From NCBI GenBank assembly GCA_022510925.1, contig JAFLSO010000007.1:18614-82613 (forward strand): 64,000 nucleotides of DNA. The letters run 5' to 3'. The position numbers and the translations under genes were made by a program. Under the pieces are notes generated by a model. It was not told the origin of the DNA. It was given only the letters and a program-made list of their open reading frames with translations, and did no database searches. Shown here one piece after another: positions 52,012 through 61,505 of the stretch; position 1 is the stretch's first letter; every line of letters begins with the position of its first letter. This stretch comes from Treponema sp. (lineage in GTDB: Bacteria; Spirochaetota; Spirochaetia; Treponematales; Treponemataceae).

Positions 52012-52040
52012 TTGCACAATACATAAAAATCAAGTATGCT
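52012..52040 (+). promoter_or_regulatory. Promoter of prfA
   Basis: TTGCAC (52012-52017), 17-nt spacer, TATGCT (52035-52040), then 9 nt to the ATG. No ribosome site; leaderless or a 1-3 nt leader. Confidence 0.65.
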
Positions 52041-52049
52041 AGGCTCGCT

Positions 52050-53126
52050 ATGGATTTACTTAAGAAATTAGAAGAGCTTTCAAAACGGTTTGAGGAAGTG
52101 AACGAGGCCGTGAACGATCCTAACCTTGTGAAGGATCAGAAAAAATACAAGGACACCATGCGCGAGCACGGATATCTCTCTGACCTTATGGATTTGTACG
52201 CCGAATATAAAAAAGTTCTGTCCGGCATAGAGGACGCCAAAGTCATGATTACCCAGGAGAGCGACGCCGAAATAAAGGAGATGGCGCGCGAGGAGCTTCA
52301 TGAGCTGGAGGAGAGGCAGCCTCAGCTGGAGGAGCAGATAAAGCTCAAGCTCATTCCGCCTGATCCGCTGGACGAGAAGAACATAATCCTTGAGATACGC
52401 AGCGCGGCGGGCGGTGACGAGGCCAGCCTTTTCGTGCGTGATTTGTGGGAGATGTACACGCATCTGGCCGAGCGCAAGGGCTGGAAAACCGAGACCATGG
52501 AGGCGCAGGAGACCGAGGTGGGCGGCTTCAATAAAATCGTCACGAGCATAAGCGGAAAATTCGTTTACGGGACATTGCGCTGGGAGAGCGGCGTCCACCG
52601 TGTGCAGCGCGTGCCGGCCACAGAGTCCCAGGGCAGGCTCCAGACATCCACGGCAACTGTGGCCGTTCTTCCAGAGGCGGAGGAGGCCGACATTAAAATC
52701 AACCCCAACGATGTGCGCGTGGACGTCATGCGCGCGGGCGGTCCTGGAGGACAGTGCGTCAACACCACTGACAGCGCCGTGCGCCTTACCCACATTCCGA
52801 CCGGCATAGTCGTCATTCAGCAGGACCAGAAGAGCCAGATTAAAAACAAAGAGAAAGCATGGCAGGTTCTTCGCGCCCGCCTGTTCGACCTGGAGCAGAG
52901 CAAACTGGACGCGGAGCGCTCAAGCGCGCGTAAAAGCATGGTAGGTAACGGGGACCGCTCGGAGAAAATCCGCACGTACAACTTTCCGCAGGACCGCATC
53001 ACCGACCACCGCATAAATCTCTCCGTGCATAATCTTCCGGGATTCATGATGGGCAACATGGACGAGATGCTTGATGCCCTTAACGTGTATGCCAAGGAAG
53101 AGGCGTTCAAAGACGACTCCTGCTGA
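52050..53126 (+). CDS. prfA: Peptide chain release factor 1
   Basis: 358 residues. The stop-codon reading tripeptide PAT is in [10 protein letters not shown] near 187, identifying RF1 (UAA/UAG) and not RF2. The peptidyl-hydrolysis GGQ is in [16 protein letters not shown] near 235. Followed after 40 nt by prmC, the enzyme that methylates this GGQ glutamine, so the pair is functionally coupled. Start lies 9 nt after a TATGCT -10. Confidence 0.95.
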   Translation: MDLLKKLEELSKRFEEVNEAVNDPNLVKDQKKYKDTMREHGYLSDLMDLYAEYKKVLSGIEDAKVMITQESDAEIKEMAREELHELEERQPQLEEQIKLKLIPPDPLDEKNIILEIRSAAGGDEASLFVRDLWEMYTHLAERKGWKTETMEAQETEVGGFNKIVTSISGKFVYGTLRWESGVHRVQRVPATESQGRLQTSTATVAVLPEAEEADIKINPNDVRVDVMRAGGPGGQCVNTTDSAVRLTHIPTGIVVIQQDQKSQIKNKEKAWQVLRARLFDLEQSKLDAERSSARKSMVGNGDRSEKIRTYNFPQDRITDHRINLSVHNLPGFMMGNMDEMLDALNVYAKEEAFKDDSC

Positions 53127-53166
53127 GGCTGTGATTCTTAGGGCGCTGTGACGGGGCCCTCCCGGT

Positions 53167-54105
53167 ATGACGGTAAGACAGGCACGCTGTTACGGTACTG
53201 AAATTCTCTCTGAGGTGCGGGGGCCGGAAAAGTCCGCCACGCCCGCGCTGGACGCAGATGTACTCCTGCAGCATATACTTTCCTGCGACAAGACTTTTCT
53301 TCTCTTCCATGGCGACACGGACCTTGCCCCTGAGCATGAGAGCGTTTTCAGGGAATATGTCAGAAAGCGCTGCACCGGCCTTCCTGTGGCGTACATCACC
53401 GGGCACAAGGAATTCTACGGCTACGATTTTTCCGTAAGCCCCGCGACACTCATCCCTAAGCCTGACACGGAGCTCCTTGTGGAGAAGGCTCTGGAGGCCA
53501 TAGCGGAGATGCGCTCGCGCTCGCCGGAGAGAATCCTTTCTGTATGCGACATGTGCGCGGGAACAGGCTGCGTGGGAATAAGCATTGTCAAGGCCTGCGC
53601 GGAAACGGGGATTGTGCCCGCCGCTATGCTCCCGCTTCTTACGCTTAGCGACATAAGCGCCGACGCGCTGGCTCTGGCCCGCATGAACGCGCGGAATTTG
53701 CTTTCCATGCATAAAAGCGCCAGTGTGGTTTTCTCACGCAGCAACCTGTTCGGGAATTTGGGAGGAACGTTCGACATAATTGTCTCAAACCCGCCGTATG
53801 TGCCCGCCAGTGAGACCGCCGAGCTTTTAAAGGACGGCCGCTCTGAGCCTGCCCTGGCCCTGAACGGAGACGTGGAGCTTGACGGCTCTCTGTCAGGCAC
53901 GGATGACGGGCTTTCCGTCATGCGGAACCTGGTGCCGCAGTGCTATGAGCATTTAAGTCCCGGAGGAATTCTCCTTGCTGAAAGCGGAGAGTACAACGCG
54001 CCTGATACCAAAAATATTTTCGAGAGAGCGGGATTTTCTGAGGTGAGAGCTTACATGGACCTTTCGGGGCAGATGCGAGTTACGGAAGGAAGAAAGCCGC
54101 TCTGA
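53167..54105 (+). CDS. prmC: Release-factor glutamine methyltransferase PrmC
   Basis: 312 residues. N-terminal helical domain, SAM motif CDMCAGTGCVGIS near 125, and the glutamine-methylating NPPY motif VSNPPYVPASE near 208. It methylates the GGQ glutamine of the release factors. Probably cotranscribed with prfA. The family is about 280 residues; an insert near 150 (PAAMLPLL) accounts for part of the excess. Weak ribosome site; the ATG is supported by family start. Confidence 0.92.
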   Translation: MTVRQARCYGTEILSEVRGPEKSATPALDADVLLQHILSCDKTFLLFHGDTDLAPEHESVFREYVRKRCTGLPVAYITGHKEFYGYDFSVSPATLIPKPDTELLVEKALEAIAEMRSRSPERILSVCDMCAGTGCVGISIVKACAETGIVPAAMLPLLTLSDISADALALARMNARNLLSMHKSASVVFSRSNLFGNLGGTFDIIVSNPPYVPASETAELLKDGRSEPALALNGDVELDGSLSGTDDGLSVMRNLVPQCYEHLSPGGILLAESGEYNAPDTKNIFERAGFSEVRAYMDLSGQMRVTEGRKPL

Positions 54106-54115
54106 ATAAAAAAAC

Positions 54116-54160
54116 GGCGGCCCGGATTTCCCGCCGATGCAGGATAATTTCCGGGCCGCC
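54116..54160. terminator. Bidirectional terminator between prmC and pckA
   Basis: Perfect 11-bp inverted repeat GGCGGCCCGGA (54116-54126) / TCCGGGCCGCC (54150-54160) with a 23-nt loop. On the minus strand it is followed by GTTTTTTT, a strong terminator for pckA; on the plus strand the tail is only TGATTTAGTTTT. Confidence 0.85.
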
Positions 54161-54192
54161 TGATTTAGTTTTATGTCAAACTAAATGTCAGG

Positions 54193-56055
54193 TTACGCTT
54201 TGTTAAGGCGCGCCTCCAGGTCATCAAGACATGCGGAGAGCTCTTTGGGAAGGTGTGAGCCGAACTTGGGATAATGGTTCTCGCGGATGTCCTTTATCTC
54301 CTTCTTCCAGCCTTCCACGTCCACCTTAAGAATCTCGGGCAGCGTCTCCTTGTAGTAGTCTGCCAGACCCTCGGTGTTGAGAGCGCCCTCCTTGGGCATG
54401 AATCCTATGGGCGTGTCCACGTAGTTGTCCTTTCCGTCGCAGCGGTCAAAAATCCATGCGAGCACGCGGCTGTTGTCTCCGTAACCAGGCCACATGAATC
54501 CGCCGGGAAGCTTGTCGTTGGCATCGTCCTTGCGGAACCAGTTGACGTAGAAAATCTTGGGAAGCTTGTCCTGGTCGGTCTTGGAGCCCACGTCCACCCA
54601 GTGCTGGAAGTAGTCGCCCATGTTGTATCCGCAGAACGGAATGATTGCGAACGGGTCGCGGCGGATTTTTCCAACCTGCGAGGCGTCTATGGTTGAGGCC
54701 GCGGTGATTTCCGAGCCTACGATTGAGCCCAGGAACACTCCGTGATTCCAGTTGCGGCTCTGGTGCACCAGAGGAACCGTGCTGGGGCGGCGTCCGCCGA
54801 AGAGAATCGCGCTGATGGGAACGCCTTTGGGGTCTTCCCACTCGCTGGCTATGCACGGGCACTGCTGGGCAGGAGCTGTGAAGCGCGCGTTAGGATGAGC
54901 GAATTCCTCTCCCTTGGGAGATTTGTCTTTCGCGGGCGCGGGGCGCTTGTTTCCTTTCCAGTCAACCAGCTCGCCGCTCGCGGGGTAGCCGATTCCTTCC
55001 CACCATACATCCCCGTCCTCTGTAAGGGCGCAGTTCGTGTAGATGGTGTTTTTCTCCGCGGAAATAAGGGCGTTCTTGTTTGACTCCGCTGATGTTCCGG
55101 GAGCCACGCCGAAGAATCCTGCCTCGGGGTTGATGGCATAAAGGCGTCCGTCCTCACCGAACTTCATCCATGCGATGTCGTCTCCCACAGTCTCCACTTT
55201 CCAGCCGGGAATGGTGGGGATGAGCATGGCGAGGTTCGTCTTGCCGCATGCGCTGGGGAATGCGCCGGTAACGTATTTAACTTTTCCCTCAGGGTTCGTG
55301 AGCTTAAGGATGAGCATGTGCTCCGCGAGCCAGCCCTCATCGCGCGCAAGCACGGTGGCTATTCTGAGCGCGAAGCATTTCTTTCCCAGTAGGGCGTTTC
55401 CGCCGTAGCCCGAGCCGTATGACCATATAAGGCGCTCCTCAGGGAAGTGGCTTATGTATTTGTGCTCCACGTCCGCGCAGGGCCATGTTCCGTTGTCTTT
55501 CTCTCCGTTGTTCAGGGGCTTTCCCACTGAGTGCAGGCACGGCACGAATTCCGCGTTGGGATCTGCGTTGAAGATGTCCAGGACTTTCTTTCCCGCGCGT
55601 GTCATTATGTCCATGTTGACCACGACGTATTCTGAGTCCGTGACCTCCACTCCGTTTTTGGAGATGGGGCTTCCGAGCGGACCCATGCAGAACGCCTGCA
55701 CGTACATGGTGCGTCCGTGCATGCAGCCTTTGTAGAGGCCTTTCATGGTCGCCTTGAGCTCCACCGGATCAATCCAGTTATTTGTAGGACCGGCATCCTC
55801 TTCCTTTACAGAAGAGATGAATGTGCGTGACTCGACGCGTGCTACGTCTGATGGAAGGGAGCGGAACAGGAAGCTGTGCGGCTTTTTGGTCAGAGGTGTC
55901 GCAAGACCTGCATCCACGCACTTTTGCATAAGGCGGTCATATTCCTCCGCGGAACCGTCTACGACCACCACATTGTCAGGCTCGCACATGTCGATGCATT
56001 CCTGAACCCACGCCTTGATTTTCGGGTGCTTGATGTCTTCAAGAGTCAGACTCAT
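54193..56055 (-). CDS. pckA: Phosphoenolpyruvate carboxykinase (GTP)
   Basis: 620 residues, normal for the GTP-dependent class. P-loop/kinase-1a motif [15 protein letters not shown] near 275 with the reactive Cys, kinase-2 [10 protein letters not shown] near 300, nucleotide-binding [11 protein letters not shown] near 475, and PEP-site [12 protein letters not shown] near 115. In gut treponemes it can run toward oxaloacetate during succinate-type fermentation or toward PEP; direction cannot be read from sequence. AGGAGT is 8 nt upstream of the ATG. Promoter at 56155-56183 leaves a leader of about 90 nt. Confidence 0.95.
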   Translation of the reverse strand: MSLTLEDIKHPKIKAWVQECIDMCEPDNVVVVDGSAEEYDRLMQKCVDAGLATPLTKKPHSFLFRSLPSDVARVESRTFISSVKEEDAGPTNNWIDPVELKATMKGLYKGCMHGRTMYVQAFCMGPLGSPISKNGVEVTDSEYVVVNMDIMTRAGKKVLDIFNADPNAEFVPCLHSVGKPLNNGEKDNGTWPCADVEHKYISHFPEERLIWSYGSGYGGNALLGKKCFALRIATVLARDEGWLAEHMLILKLTNPEGKVKYVTGAFPSACGKTNLAMLIPTIPGWKVETVGDDIAWMKFGEDGRLYAINPEAGFFGVAPGTSAESNKNALISAEKNTIYTNCALTEDGDVWWEGIGYPASGELVDWKGNKRPAPAKDKSPKGEEFAHPNARFTAPAQQCPCIASEWEDPKGVPISAILFGGRRPSTVPLVHQSRNWNHGVFLGSIVGSEITAASTIDASQVGKIRRDPFAIIPFCGYNMGDYFQHWVDVGSKTDQDKLPKIFYVNWFRKDDANDKLPGGFMWPGYGDNSRVLAWIFDRCDGKDNYVDTPIGFMPKEGALNTEGLADYYKETLPEILKVDVEGWKKEIKDIRENHYPKFGSHLPKELSACLDDLEARLNKA

Positions 56056-56154
56056 AACAACTACTCCTATGAATGAGGAAGTGAACGGCCCGGCAGATGA
56101 TTTTACAACGTACCAGCGCTGCCTTGGCCTTGTACATCAGTTCCTTACGGTACA

Positions 56155-56183
56155 ACTATACCGCAAAATTTTACCGTATTCAA
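56155..56183 (-). promoter_or_regulatory. Promoter of pckA with CGGTA repeats
   Basis: Minus strand: TTGAAT (56178-56183), 17-nt spacer, TATAGT (56155-56160). The region holds three CGGTA/TACCG words (56148-56152, 56158-56162, 56172-56176) at and around the -10, which could be a regulator's site. Confidence 0.65.
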
Positions 56184-56265
56184 TAGAAGCGCATGTTTTT
56201 AAATGAAATAGCCCGGTAAGCCGCAGTCCTGCGCGCATAGAGTTGCGCCGCCCTTCCTTTGCTGA

Positions 56266-56271
56266 TATAGT
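56266..56271 (+). promoter_or_regulatory. -10 element of the 101-residue membrane protein gene, predicted leaderless
   Basis: TATAGT, preceded by TTGCGC (56243-56248) at 17 nt and followed by 6 nt to the ATG. Confidence 0.6.
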
Positions 56272-56277
56272 ATAAGC

Positions 56278-56583
56278 ATGCTTGGATTTGGCGCGGAATT
56301 CTGGATATGCATGGCAGCGGCGGCGCTTTACGTGATTGTGGCCGTACTATATGCCGTGAGGATAGTCGGCGTTAAGAGGCGGATAACGGGGCAGGGAAAA
56401 AACGTTCCCGCGTCCTCCGCGTCCTACAAAGGCTCGCTCGCGGCGTCGGCCGTGCTCATGGCGCTGCCTCTTTTGGTTCCGCTTGCGGCGTGGCTGGCAG
56501 CGGTGGTGTGCGCATGCGGCGTTCTGGGCGAATTCATAGTCCTGAGGGACAGGCTCTCATCCCTCTCATCTTCTATAGAATAG
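56278..56583 (+). CDS. Small membrane protein, function unknown
   Basis: 101 residues with hydrophobic segments at about 8-30 and 53-85 (the second long enough for one or two helices) and a basic loop between (GVKRRITGQGK). No family recognised. It has no ribosome site but a promoter with 17-nt spacing ends 6 nt before the ATG, consistent with the leaderless group here. gltX downstream has its own promoter, so this is a single-gene unit. Confidence 0.6.
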   Translation: MLGFGAEFWICMAAAALYVIVAVLYAVRIVGVKRRITGQGKNVPASSASYKGSLAASAVLMALPLLVPLAAWLAAVVCACGVLGEFIVLRDRLSSLSSSIE

Positions 56584-56631
56584 ATTCCGGCGTGGGAGAC
56601 GTTCCGCGTGCCCCGTGCGGCGCATGTTATG

Positions 56632-56660
56632 TTGCTAAAGAGCGGGAATTTCACTATAAT
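56632..56660 (+). promoter_or_regulatory. Promoter of gltX
   Basis: TTGCTA (56632-56637), 17-nt spacer, TATAAT (56655-56660). Leader of about 25 nt with an AGAGGT ribosome site. Confidence 0.75.
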
Positions 56661-56691
56661 CATGCTGATTTCATTTTCCAGAGGTACTTAA

Positions 56692-58269
56692 ATGTCTGAC
56701 GAGGTACGTGTCCGCTATGCCCCCAGCCCCACAGGGATGCAGCACATAGGCGGTGTGCGGACGGCTCTTTTCAATTATCTTTTCGCGCGCTCCAGGGGCG
56801 GCAAATTCATCCTGCGCCTTGAGGACACCGACCGCACGCGCTATGACGAGAAATACGTGCGTAACCTTTACGACACCATGGCGTGGCTGGGAATAGACTG
56901 GGACGAGGGCGGCTCCAAGGACGGCGGGTACGGGCCCTATGTGCAGAGCGAGCGCTTTGAGCTTTACAGGAAATACGCGCTTGAGCTGGTGGAGAAGGGA
57001 GAGGCATACTACTGCTTCTGCGACTCCGAGAGGCTTGAGCGCATACGTAAGATTCAGACTGAGAACAAGCTTCCTCCCGGATACGACAGGAACTGCCGCC
57101 ATCTGACCGCGGATGAGGTCAGGGCAAATCTGGAAGCGGGTAAGCCCTATGTTATACGCCTTAAAGTTCCGCTGGAGGGCGAGACCAAATTCAGCGACCA
57201 TCTTCTGGGAGACATAGTGTGGAAAAACGAGGACATATCGCCTGACCCTGTCCTGCTTAAAAGCGACGGGTTCCCCACATATCACCTGGCGAATGTGGTT
57301 GACGACCATCTGATGAGGATAAGCCACGTTATGCGCGCGCAGGAATGGATTCCGTCCACGCCGCTCCACGTCCAGATGTACCGCGCGTTCGGCTGGGAGC
57401 ATCCTGAGTTCTGCCATCTTCCCATGGTGAACGGCTCTGACGGAAAGAAACTCAGCAAGCGCCACGGCTCCACCAGCCTTAACGAATTCCGAGCCCGCGG
57501 ATACCTTCCCGAGGCCATTGTGAATTATGTGGCTCTTCTGGGCTGCTCCTACGAGGAGGGCAGGGACATGTACACCTTGGAGGAGCTGGCTGAGAATTTC
57601 AGGCTGGAGCATCTTAACAAGTCTCCCGCGGTGTTCGACTACAAGAAGCTTGAATGGTACAACGGCCAGTACATACGCGCCATGAGCGATGAGGAGCTTT
57701 ACATGCGGGTCCTTCCGTTCATTACGGGAACGGGTGACGCCGCCCTGGAGGTGAGCACCGAGAATCCCCAGCCCATGCCCAACGTGGGACCGGAATTCAG
57801 CGGTGTGGCGCTGGGCGCTGACGGCGAGCCTTACTGCGTTGACAGCTCCATGGGCATGACAGCCGCGGACGTAAGGAGCGCACTTATGGGACTTATGCCG
57901 CTCATAAAAGAGCGCCTCAAATATCTTTCTGACGCCGCGGAGATGGTCCGCTTTCTGTTCACGGAGCCGGCCGTGCCGCCGAAAGAGAACCTCATCCCCA
58001 AGAAACTTGACGAGCAGAGGACACGCATGGTGCTGGAGAAGTCAAAGGCTTTTGTCACGGCGGTTTTTGAGAAAGGTCATGACGGGGCGGAGGAGATTGC
58101 CAAAACAACTGCGGAGGAGATGGGCATAAAGCTGGGTGACTTCATGATGCCGGTCCGCATGGCGGTCACAGGAAGCAGGGTGTCTCCGCCGCTCATAGGA
58201 AGCATACAGATTCTGGGAAAAGATAAATCCCTGGAGCGCATAGAGCGCACTCTCAGGGAATTTAATTAA
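56692..58269 (+). CDS. gltX: Glutamate-tRNA ligase
   Basis: 525 residues, class I synthetase. HIGH motif appears as HIGG in PSPTGMQHIGGVRTAL, and the second signature is KKLSKRHGS near 260. Anticodon-binding helical domain at the C-terminus. The family is about 480 residues; an insert near 355-400 (VSTENPQPMPNVGPE) adds the rest. Charges tRNA-Glu, and possibly tRNA-Gln if an amidotransferase is present. Leadered transcript. Confidence 0.95.
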   Translation: MSDEVRVRYAPSPTGMQHIGGVRTALFNYLFARSRGGKFILRLEDTDRTRYDEKYVRNLYDTMAWLGIDWDEGGSKDGGYGPYVQSERFELYRKYALELVEKGEAYYCFCDSERLERIRKIQTENKLPPGYDRNCRHLTADEVRANLEAGKPYVIRLKVPLEGETKFSDHLLGDIVWKNEDISPDPVLLKSDGFPTYHLANVVDDHLMRISHVMRAQEWIPSTPLHVQMYRAFGWEHPEFCHLPMVNGSDGKKLSKRHGSTSLNEFRARGYLPEAIVNYVALLGCSYEEGRDMYTLEELAENFRLEHLNKSPAVFDYKKLEWYNGQYIRAMSDEELYMRVLPFITGTGDAALEVSTENPQPMPNVGPEFSGVALGADGEPYCVDSSMGMTAADVRSALMGLMPLIKERLKYLSDAAEMVRFLFTEPAVPPKENLIPKKLDEQRTRMVLEKSKAFVTAVFEKGHDGAEEIAKTTAEEMGIKLGDFMMPVRMAVTGSRVSPPLIGSIQILGKDKSLERIERTLREFN

Positions 58270-58389
58270 ATCCGCATCGCGTGCCGGGCGACCGCGGTTC
58301 ATTATCAGCCAAGGCTGCTGTCATTTTTATGCACAGGGAACAACAGCCTGCAAGATACAGGCTCCGCAGAAGGGCAGGCTTAAAATGTT

Positions 58390-58418
58390 TTGACACTGCA
58401 AGCGTGTATCGGTATACT
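58390..58418 (+). promoter_or_regulatory. Promoter of the GH3-HAD-LolA-MMPL operon
   Basis: TTGACA (58390-58395), 17-nt spacer, TATACT (58413-58418). The leader holds a small AGCCG/CGGCT hairpin and an AAGGAG ribosome site. Confidence 0.8.
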
Positions 58419-58463
58419 TAAGACCAGCCGTCTCACTCGGCTAGATAGGCAAGGAGAGTTTTT

Positions 58464-60158
58464 ATGAAGAAAGAGAAGAACGCATGGCTTTATAATTTTA
58501 TGCTCGGCTTCGCAGGGCGGATTCAGCTCAGTGCGTTGAAAAAAGCGAGCAAGAACTGCAAAAAGCAGGAGGAGCGGACGCTCCGTGGGATTCTGGATTA
58601 TGCAAAGGACACTGAATGGGGAAAGGCCCATAAATTCGAAGAGATTCTTTCCGCGCCTGATTTTGACACTCTCATCGAGCGCTGGCAGAAGAATGTTCCT
58701 GTTCAGGACTACGAGGATTTGCGCCCGTTCATAGAGAGGCATAAGAACGGCGAGGAGAACCTGCTCTTCCCGGGAAAGCCTATAATGTACGCCACCACGA
58801 GCGGCACCACCAAAGAGCCCAAGTGGATTCCCATCACACAGGCCTACTATAAGAACGTCTACTCAAAGATGACTAAGCTCTGGCTCTATACGTTCATCAT
58901 GCATCGGCCCAAAGTGTTCTGGGGAAAATGCTTCTCCGTCGTCGGGAAAGTCATAGAAGGCTACGCGCCCGACGGAACCATCTGCGGCTCCGTCTCTGGC
59001 CGCACACAGCAGGACTGCCCTGAAATCATAAAGCCCCTGTACTCCGCGCCCGCAAAAATCTTTCATATAGAAGACTACGGCGCGCGCAACTACGCGCTCA
59101 TGCGGACGGGCGTGGAGCAGAACATAACCTCGTTCATAACGGCGAACCCCAGCACGATTCTTGAGCTTCAGCGCTCACTGGATGAGAATTTTGGTGAGAT
59201 AATGCGCGACATAGAGAACGGCACGCTCAGCGAGAAGTTCAGCATCGACTCTGATATTCGCTCCGCGCTTGCGCCGCTCTACAAGCCCAATCCGACCCGC
59301 GCCGCGGAACTGCGTGCGCTCAAAGAAAAGAACGGCCGAATCCTTCCCAAGGACTACTGGCCCGACTTCCAGTTCATCACCACCTGGCGGTGCGGAAACA
59401 CGAAAGTCTACACCGACAAAATCAAGGATTTTTTCCCTGCCCATGCGCTCCATCAGGAATTCGGCTATTTCGCGAGCGAGTGCCGTTTCGGTCTTGTGAT
59501 GAACGGCGACTGCGACACCGTGCCGTTCGCGCACATGCACTATCTGGAGTTCGTGGACTTTGACGAGTTTGAGAGCTCCTCCCCCAGGTTCCGCCAGCTG
59601 CACGAGCTTGAGGTGGGCAAGCGCTACGTAATTTATGTCACGACTTTTGCGGGGCTTTACCGCTACAACATGAACGATATGGTTGAGGTCACTGGAATGT
59701 ACGGCACGATTCCAACGTTCCAGTTCATCCAGAAAATCAACGGCATCATCAGCATGACAGGCGAGAAAGTGCACGAGCGGCAGTTCATGGAAGCGGTGGA
59801 GCAGGCGGAGAAAGAGACCGGAATGCAGTGCAGGTTCTACGTGGGCTTCGCTGACGTGCAGGAGAGCCGCTATCATTTCTACTTCGACTTCACGGACGCA
59901 GACGCGACACAGGAGCAGGCGGAGCGGTTCTCCAGAGCCGTGGACGCAAAGCTCAAAGCCATCAACGTGGAGTACGAGGCCAAGCGCGACTCGTTCCGCG
60001 TGAAAGACCCCGTGGCGCATCTTCTGAAACCCAAAGCATTTGAGCTCTACAAGGAAGAGGCGATAAAGCAGAAGCTCGCTCGTGACGGCCAGTTCAAGAT
60101 TAATCTTCTGATGCAGGACGAAAAACGCCACGAAATTTTCAAGGCTTTGGTGAAATAG
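58464..60158 (+). CDS. GH3-family acyl-adenylate/acid-amido synthetase
   Basis: 564 residues. The plant auxin-conjugating GH3 fold: ATP-binding YATTSGTTKEPKWIPIT near 110, YGARNYALMRTG near 200, TFAGLYRYNMNDMVEVTG near 398, and SMTGEKVHE near 432. These enzymes adenylate a carboxylic acid and pass it to an amine, thiol or other acceptor. Bacterial members are poorly characterised. Its neighbours (HAD hydrolase, LolA-like, MMPL exporter) suggest activation of a fatty or aromatic acid for envelope lipid assembly. ATC and GAA codons are more frequent than in flanking genes, hinting at a different origin. Confidence 0.88.
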   Translation: MKKEKNAWLYNFMLGFAGRIQLSALKKASKNCKKQEERTLRGILDYAKDTEWGKAHKFEEILSAPDFDTLIERWQKNVPVQDYEDLRPFIERHKNGEENLLFPGKPIMYATTSGTTKEPKWIPITQAYYKNVYSKMTKLWLYTFIMHRPKVFWGKCFSVVGKVIEGYAPDGTICGSVSGRTQQDCPEIIKPLYSAPAKIFHIEDYGARNYALMRTGVEQNITSFITANPSTILELQRSLDENFGEIMRDIENGTLSEKFSIDSDIRSALAPLYKPNPTRAAELRALKEKNGRILPKDYWPDFQFITTWRCGNTKVYTDKIKDFFPAHALHQEFGYFASECRFGLVMNGDCDTVPFAHMHYLEFVDFDEFESSSPRFRQLHELEVGKRYVIYVTTFAGLYRYNMNDMVEVTGMYGTIPTFQFIQKINGIISMTGEKVHERQFMEAVEQAEKETGMQCRFYVGFADVQESRYHFYFDFTDADATQEQAERFSRAVDAKLKAINVEYEAKRDSFRVKDPVAHLLKPKAFELYKEEAIKQKLARDGQFKINLLMQDEKRHEIFKALVK

Positions 60159-60159
60159 C

Positions 60160-60846
60160 TTGGGCGCTTTTAAAGGTGTGATTTTTGATTTTGACGGAAC
60201 TCTCTACTCGCAGAAACTCTTTCCGTTCTACTGCGTCCTCAGAAGCCCTGCGGATGCCTCCAGAATGCAGGCGGAGCGATTCGTAAGGAAAGCCCTCAAA
60301 GGCAGGGAGTGGGACAGCGCCGCCGCCATGGAGAAGGAATTCGCTGATCGCATGGCAGGTTTCTCCGGCGCCCGGGCAGAGGATCTAGGCCGCTGGAGGG
60401 TGGAGGAATTCCCCAGGATTATGGCGGATGTACTCAGGGCCCGCTGTTCCGCGCGGGATGGCGCAGGGGAGCTTCTTCTTTCCCTGTCAGGCGCGGGCAT
60501 AAAAACCGCGGTGCTCTCGGACTACGGCTTTGTGGACGTCAGGATGGACGCGATAGGCCTCGGCGGTGAGGTTCTCTCCTCCCTTTCGGGGATTTTCTCA
60601 TCGCAGGACTTCGCGTGCCTTAAGCCGTCCCCCAGGGCGTTCCTGAAGACCGCGGAGACAATGCAGGTTCCCCCGTCCGAATGTCTGGTCGTGGGCGACC
60701 GTGACGACACCGACGGTGAGGGCGCCAGAAAATGCGGCATGGGCTTTGTGCTCATAGCCGGAAGAAAGGCATGCGCGGGCGGCAGGAATACCTCCGCAAT
60801 GATATGGAAGGATTTTGTAACTTGGGCATACGGAAATCTTATTTAA
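60160..60846 (+). CDS. HAD-superfamily hydrolase
   Basis: 228 residues starting at a TTG two bases after the GH3 stop. Motif I IFDFDGTLYS (nucleophile Asp near 10), motif II TAVLSDYG near 112, motif III Lys in CLKPSPRAF near 150, motif IV VVGDRDDTDGEGA near 170. Probable small-molecule phosphatase; substrate unknown. No ATG is available upstream of motif I, so the TTG, or less likely a GTG at 60178, must be the start. Part of the GH3 operon. Confidence 0.82.
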   Translation: MGAFKGVIFDFDGTLYSQKLFPFYCVLRSPADASRMQAERFVRKALKGREWDSAAAMEKEFADRMAGFSGARAEDLGRWRVEEFPRIMADVLRARCSARDGAGELLLSLSGAGIKTAVLSDYGFVDVRMDAIGLGGEVLSSLSGIFSSQDFACLKPSPRAFLKTAETMQVPPSECLVVGDRDDTDGEGARKCGMGFVLIAGRKACAGGRNTSAMIWKDFVTWAYGNLI

Positions 60847-60878
60847 GATATAGACTCAAGGATTTTAAGGAGGTTAAC

Positions 60879-61505
60879 ATGAGATTCGATTCAGTCAGCA
60901 AAAAATCGGCGGCGGTCCTGCTTTTGCTCGCCCTTGCCGTCCATGCCTCATTCTCCCAGGACATTACGCTGGACGCCGTTTGCGCGGGTCTTGCGAGCCA
61001 TAAGGTTACGACCGGAAATTTCACGCAGGAAAAAAAGATAAACGACAAGCGCACTTTAAAATCTTTCGGTACGTTCGTGCTGAGCGCAAGCGGAATCGCC
61101 CTGAACACCCAGAAGCCTCTTAAGACATCCATGGCGGTTACGGAGAATTCTTTCATCCAGGTGACAGCGGACGGAACCAGAAGCGTTATGGACGCCTCCT
61201 CAAACGAAGTGTTCAGAAGCGTGGCAGGCACAGTGTACGCAATGTTCAGCGGAGACAAGGAAGAGCTGGAAAGGAATTTCACGATTGACTTCTCCTCACA
61301 GTCCGACGGCTGGAGAATGGTCCTGGAGCCTAAGGACCAGACCATAGCGGGCGCCATAAAATCCGTTACGATGGGCGGAACTTTCAAAGGAAAAGACTGC
61401 CTGCTTGAGTATTTCATCATGGGCGACAATACCAAATACACTTTCAGCGGACATGCTTTCAAGGACAGTCTTTCAAATGAAGAAAAAGCCTATTTCTCAA
61501 AGTAA
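60879..61505 (+). CDS. LolA-like periplasmic lipid/lipoprotein carrier
   Basis: 208 residues with signal peptide (SAAVLLLLALAVHASFSQ). The mature part follows the LolA pattern: GNFTQEKKINDKRTLKSFGTFVLSASGIALNTQKP, which begins near residue 46 in two shorter conserved blocks, and AMFSGDKEEL near 125. Carries a hydrophobic ligand across the periplasm. Because it is encoded with an MMPL exporter and not with lolCDE, it more resembles the LolA-like partners found in aryl-polyene-type lipid clusters. Strong AAGGAGG site fixes the start at 60879; a 49-codon longer frame overlaps the HAD gene. Confidence 0.87.
   Translation: MRFDSVSKKSAAVLLLLALAVHASFSQDITLDAVCAGLASHKVTTGNFTQEKKINDKRTLKSFGTFVLSASGIALNTQKPLKTSMAVTENSFIQVTADGTRSVMDASSNEVFRSVAGTVYAMFSGDKEELERNFTIDFSSQSDGWRMVLEPKDQTIAGAIKSVTMGGTFKGKDCLLEYFIMGDNTKYTFSGHAFKDSLSNEEKAYFSK

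Noticed and set aside
56671-57612. 313-codon minus-strand frame antisense to gltX
   Set aside because: Shadow of the synthetase catalytic domain.
59175-60131. 318-codon minus-strand frame antisense to the GH3 gene
   Set aside because: Codon-structure shadow of a recognised family; no start signal.
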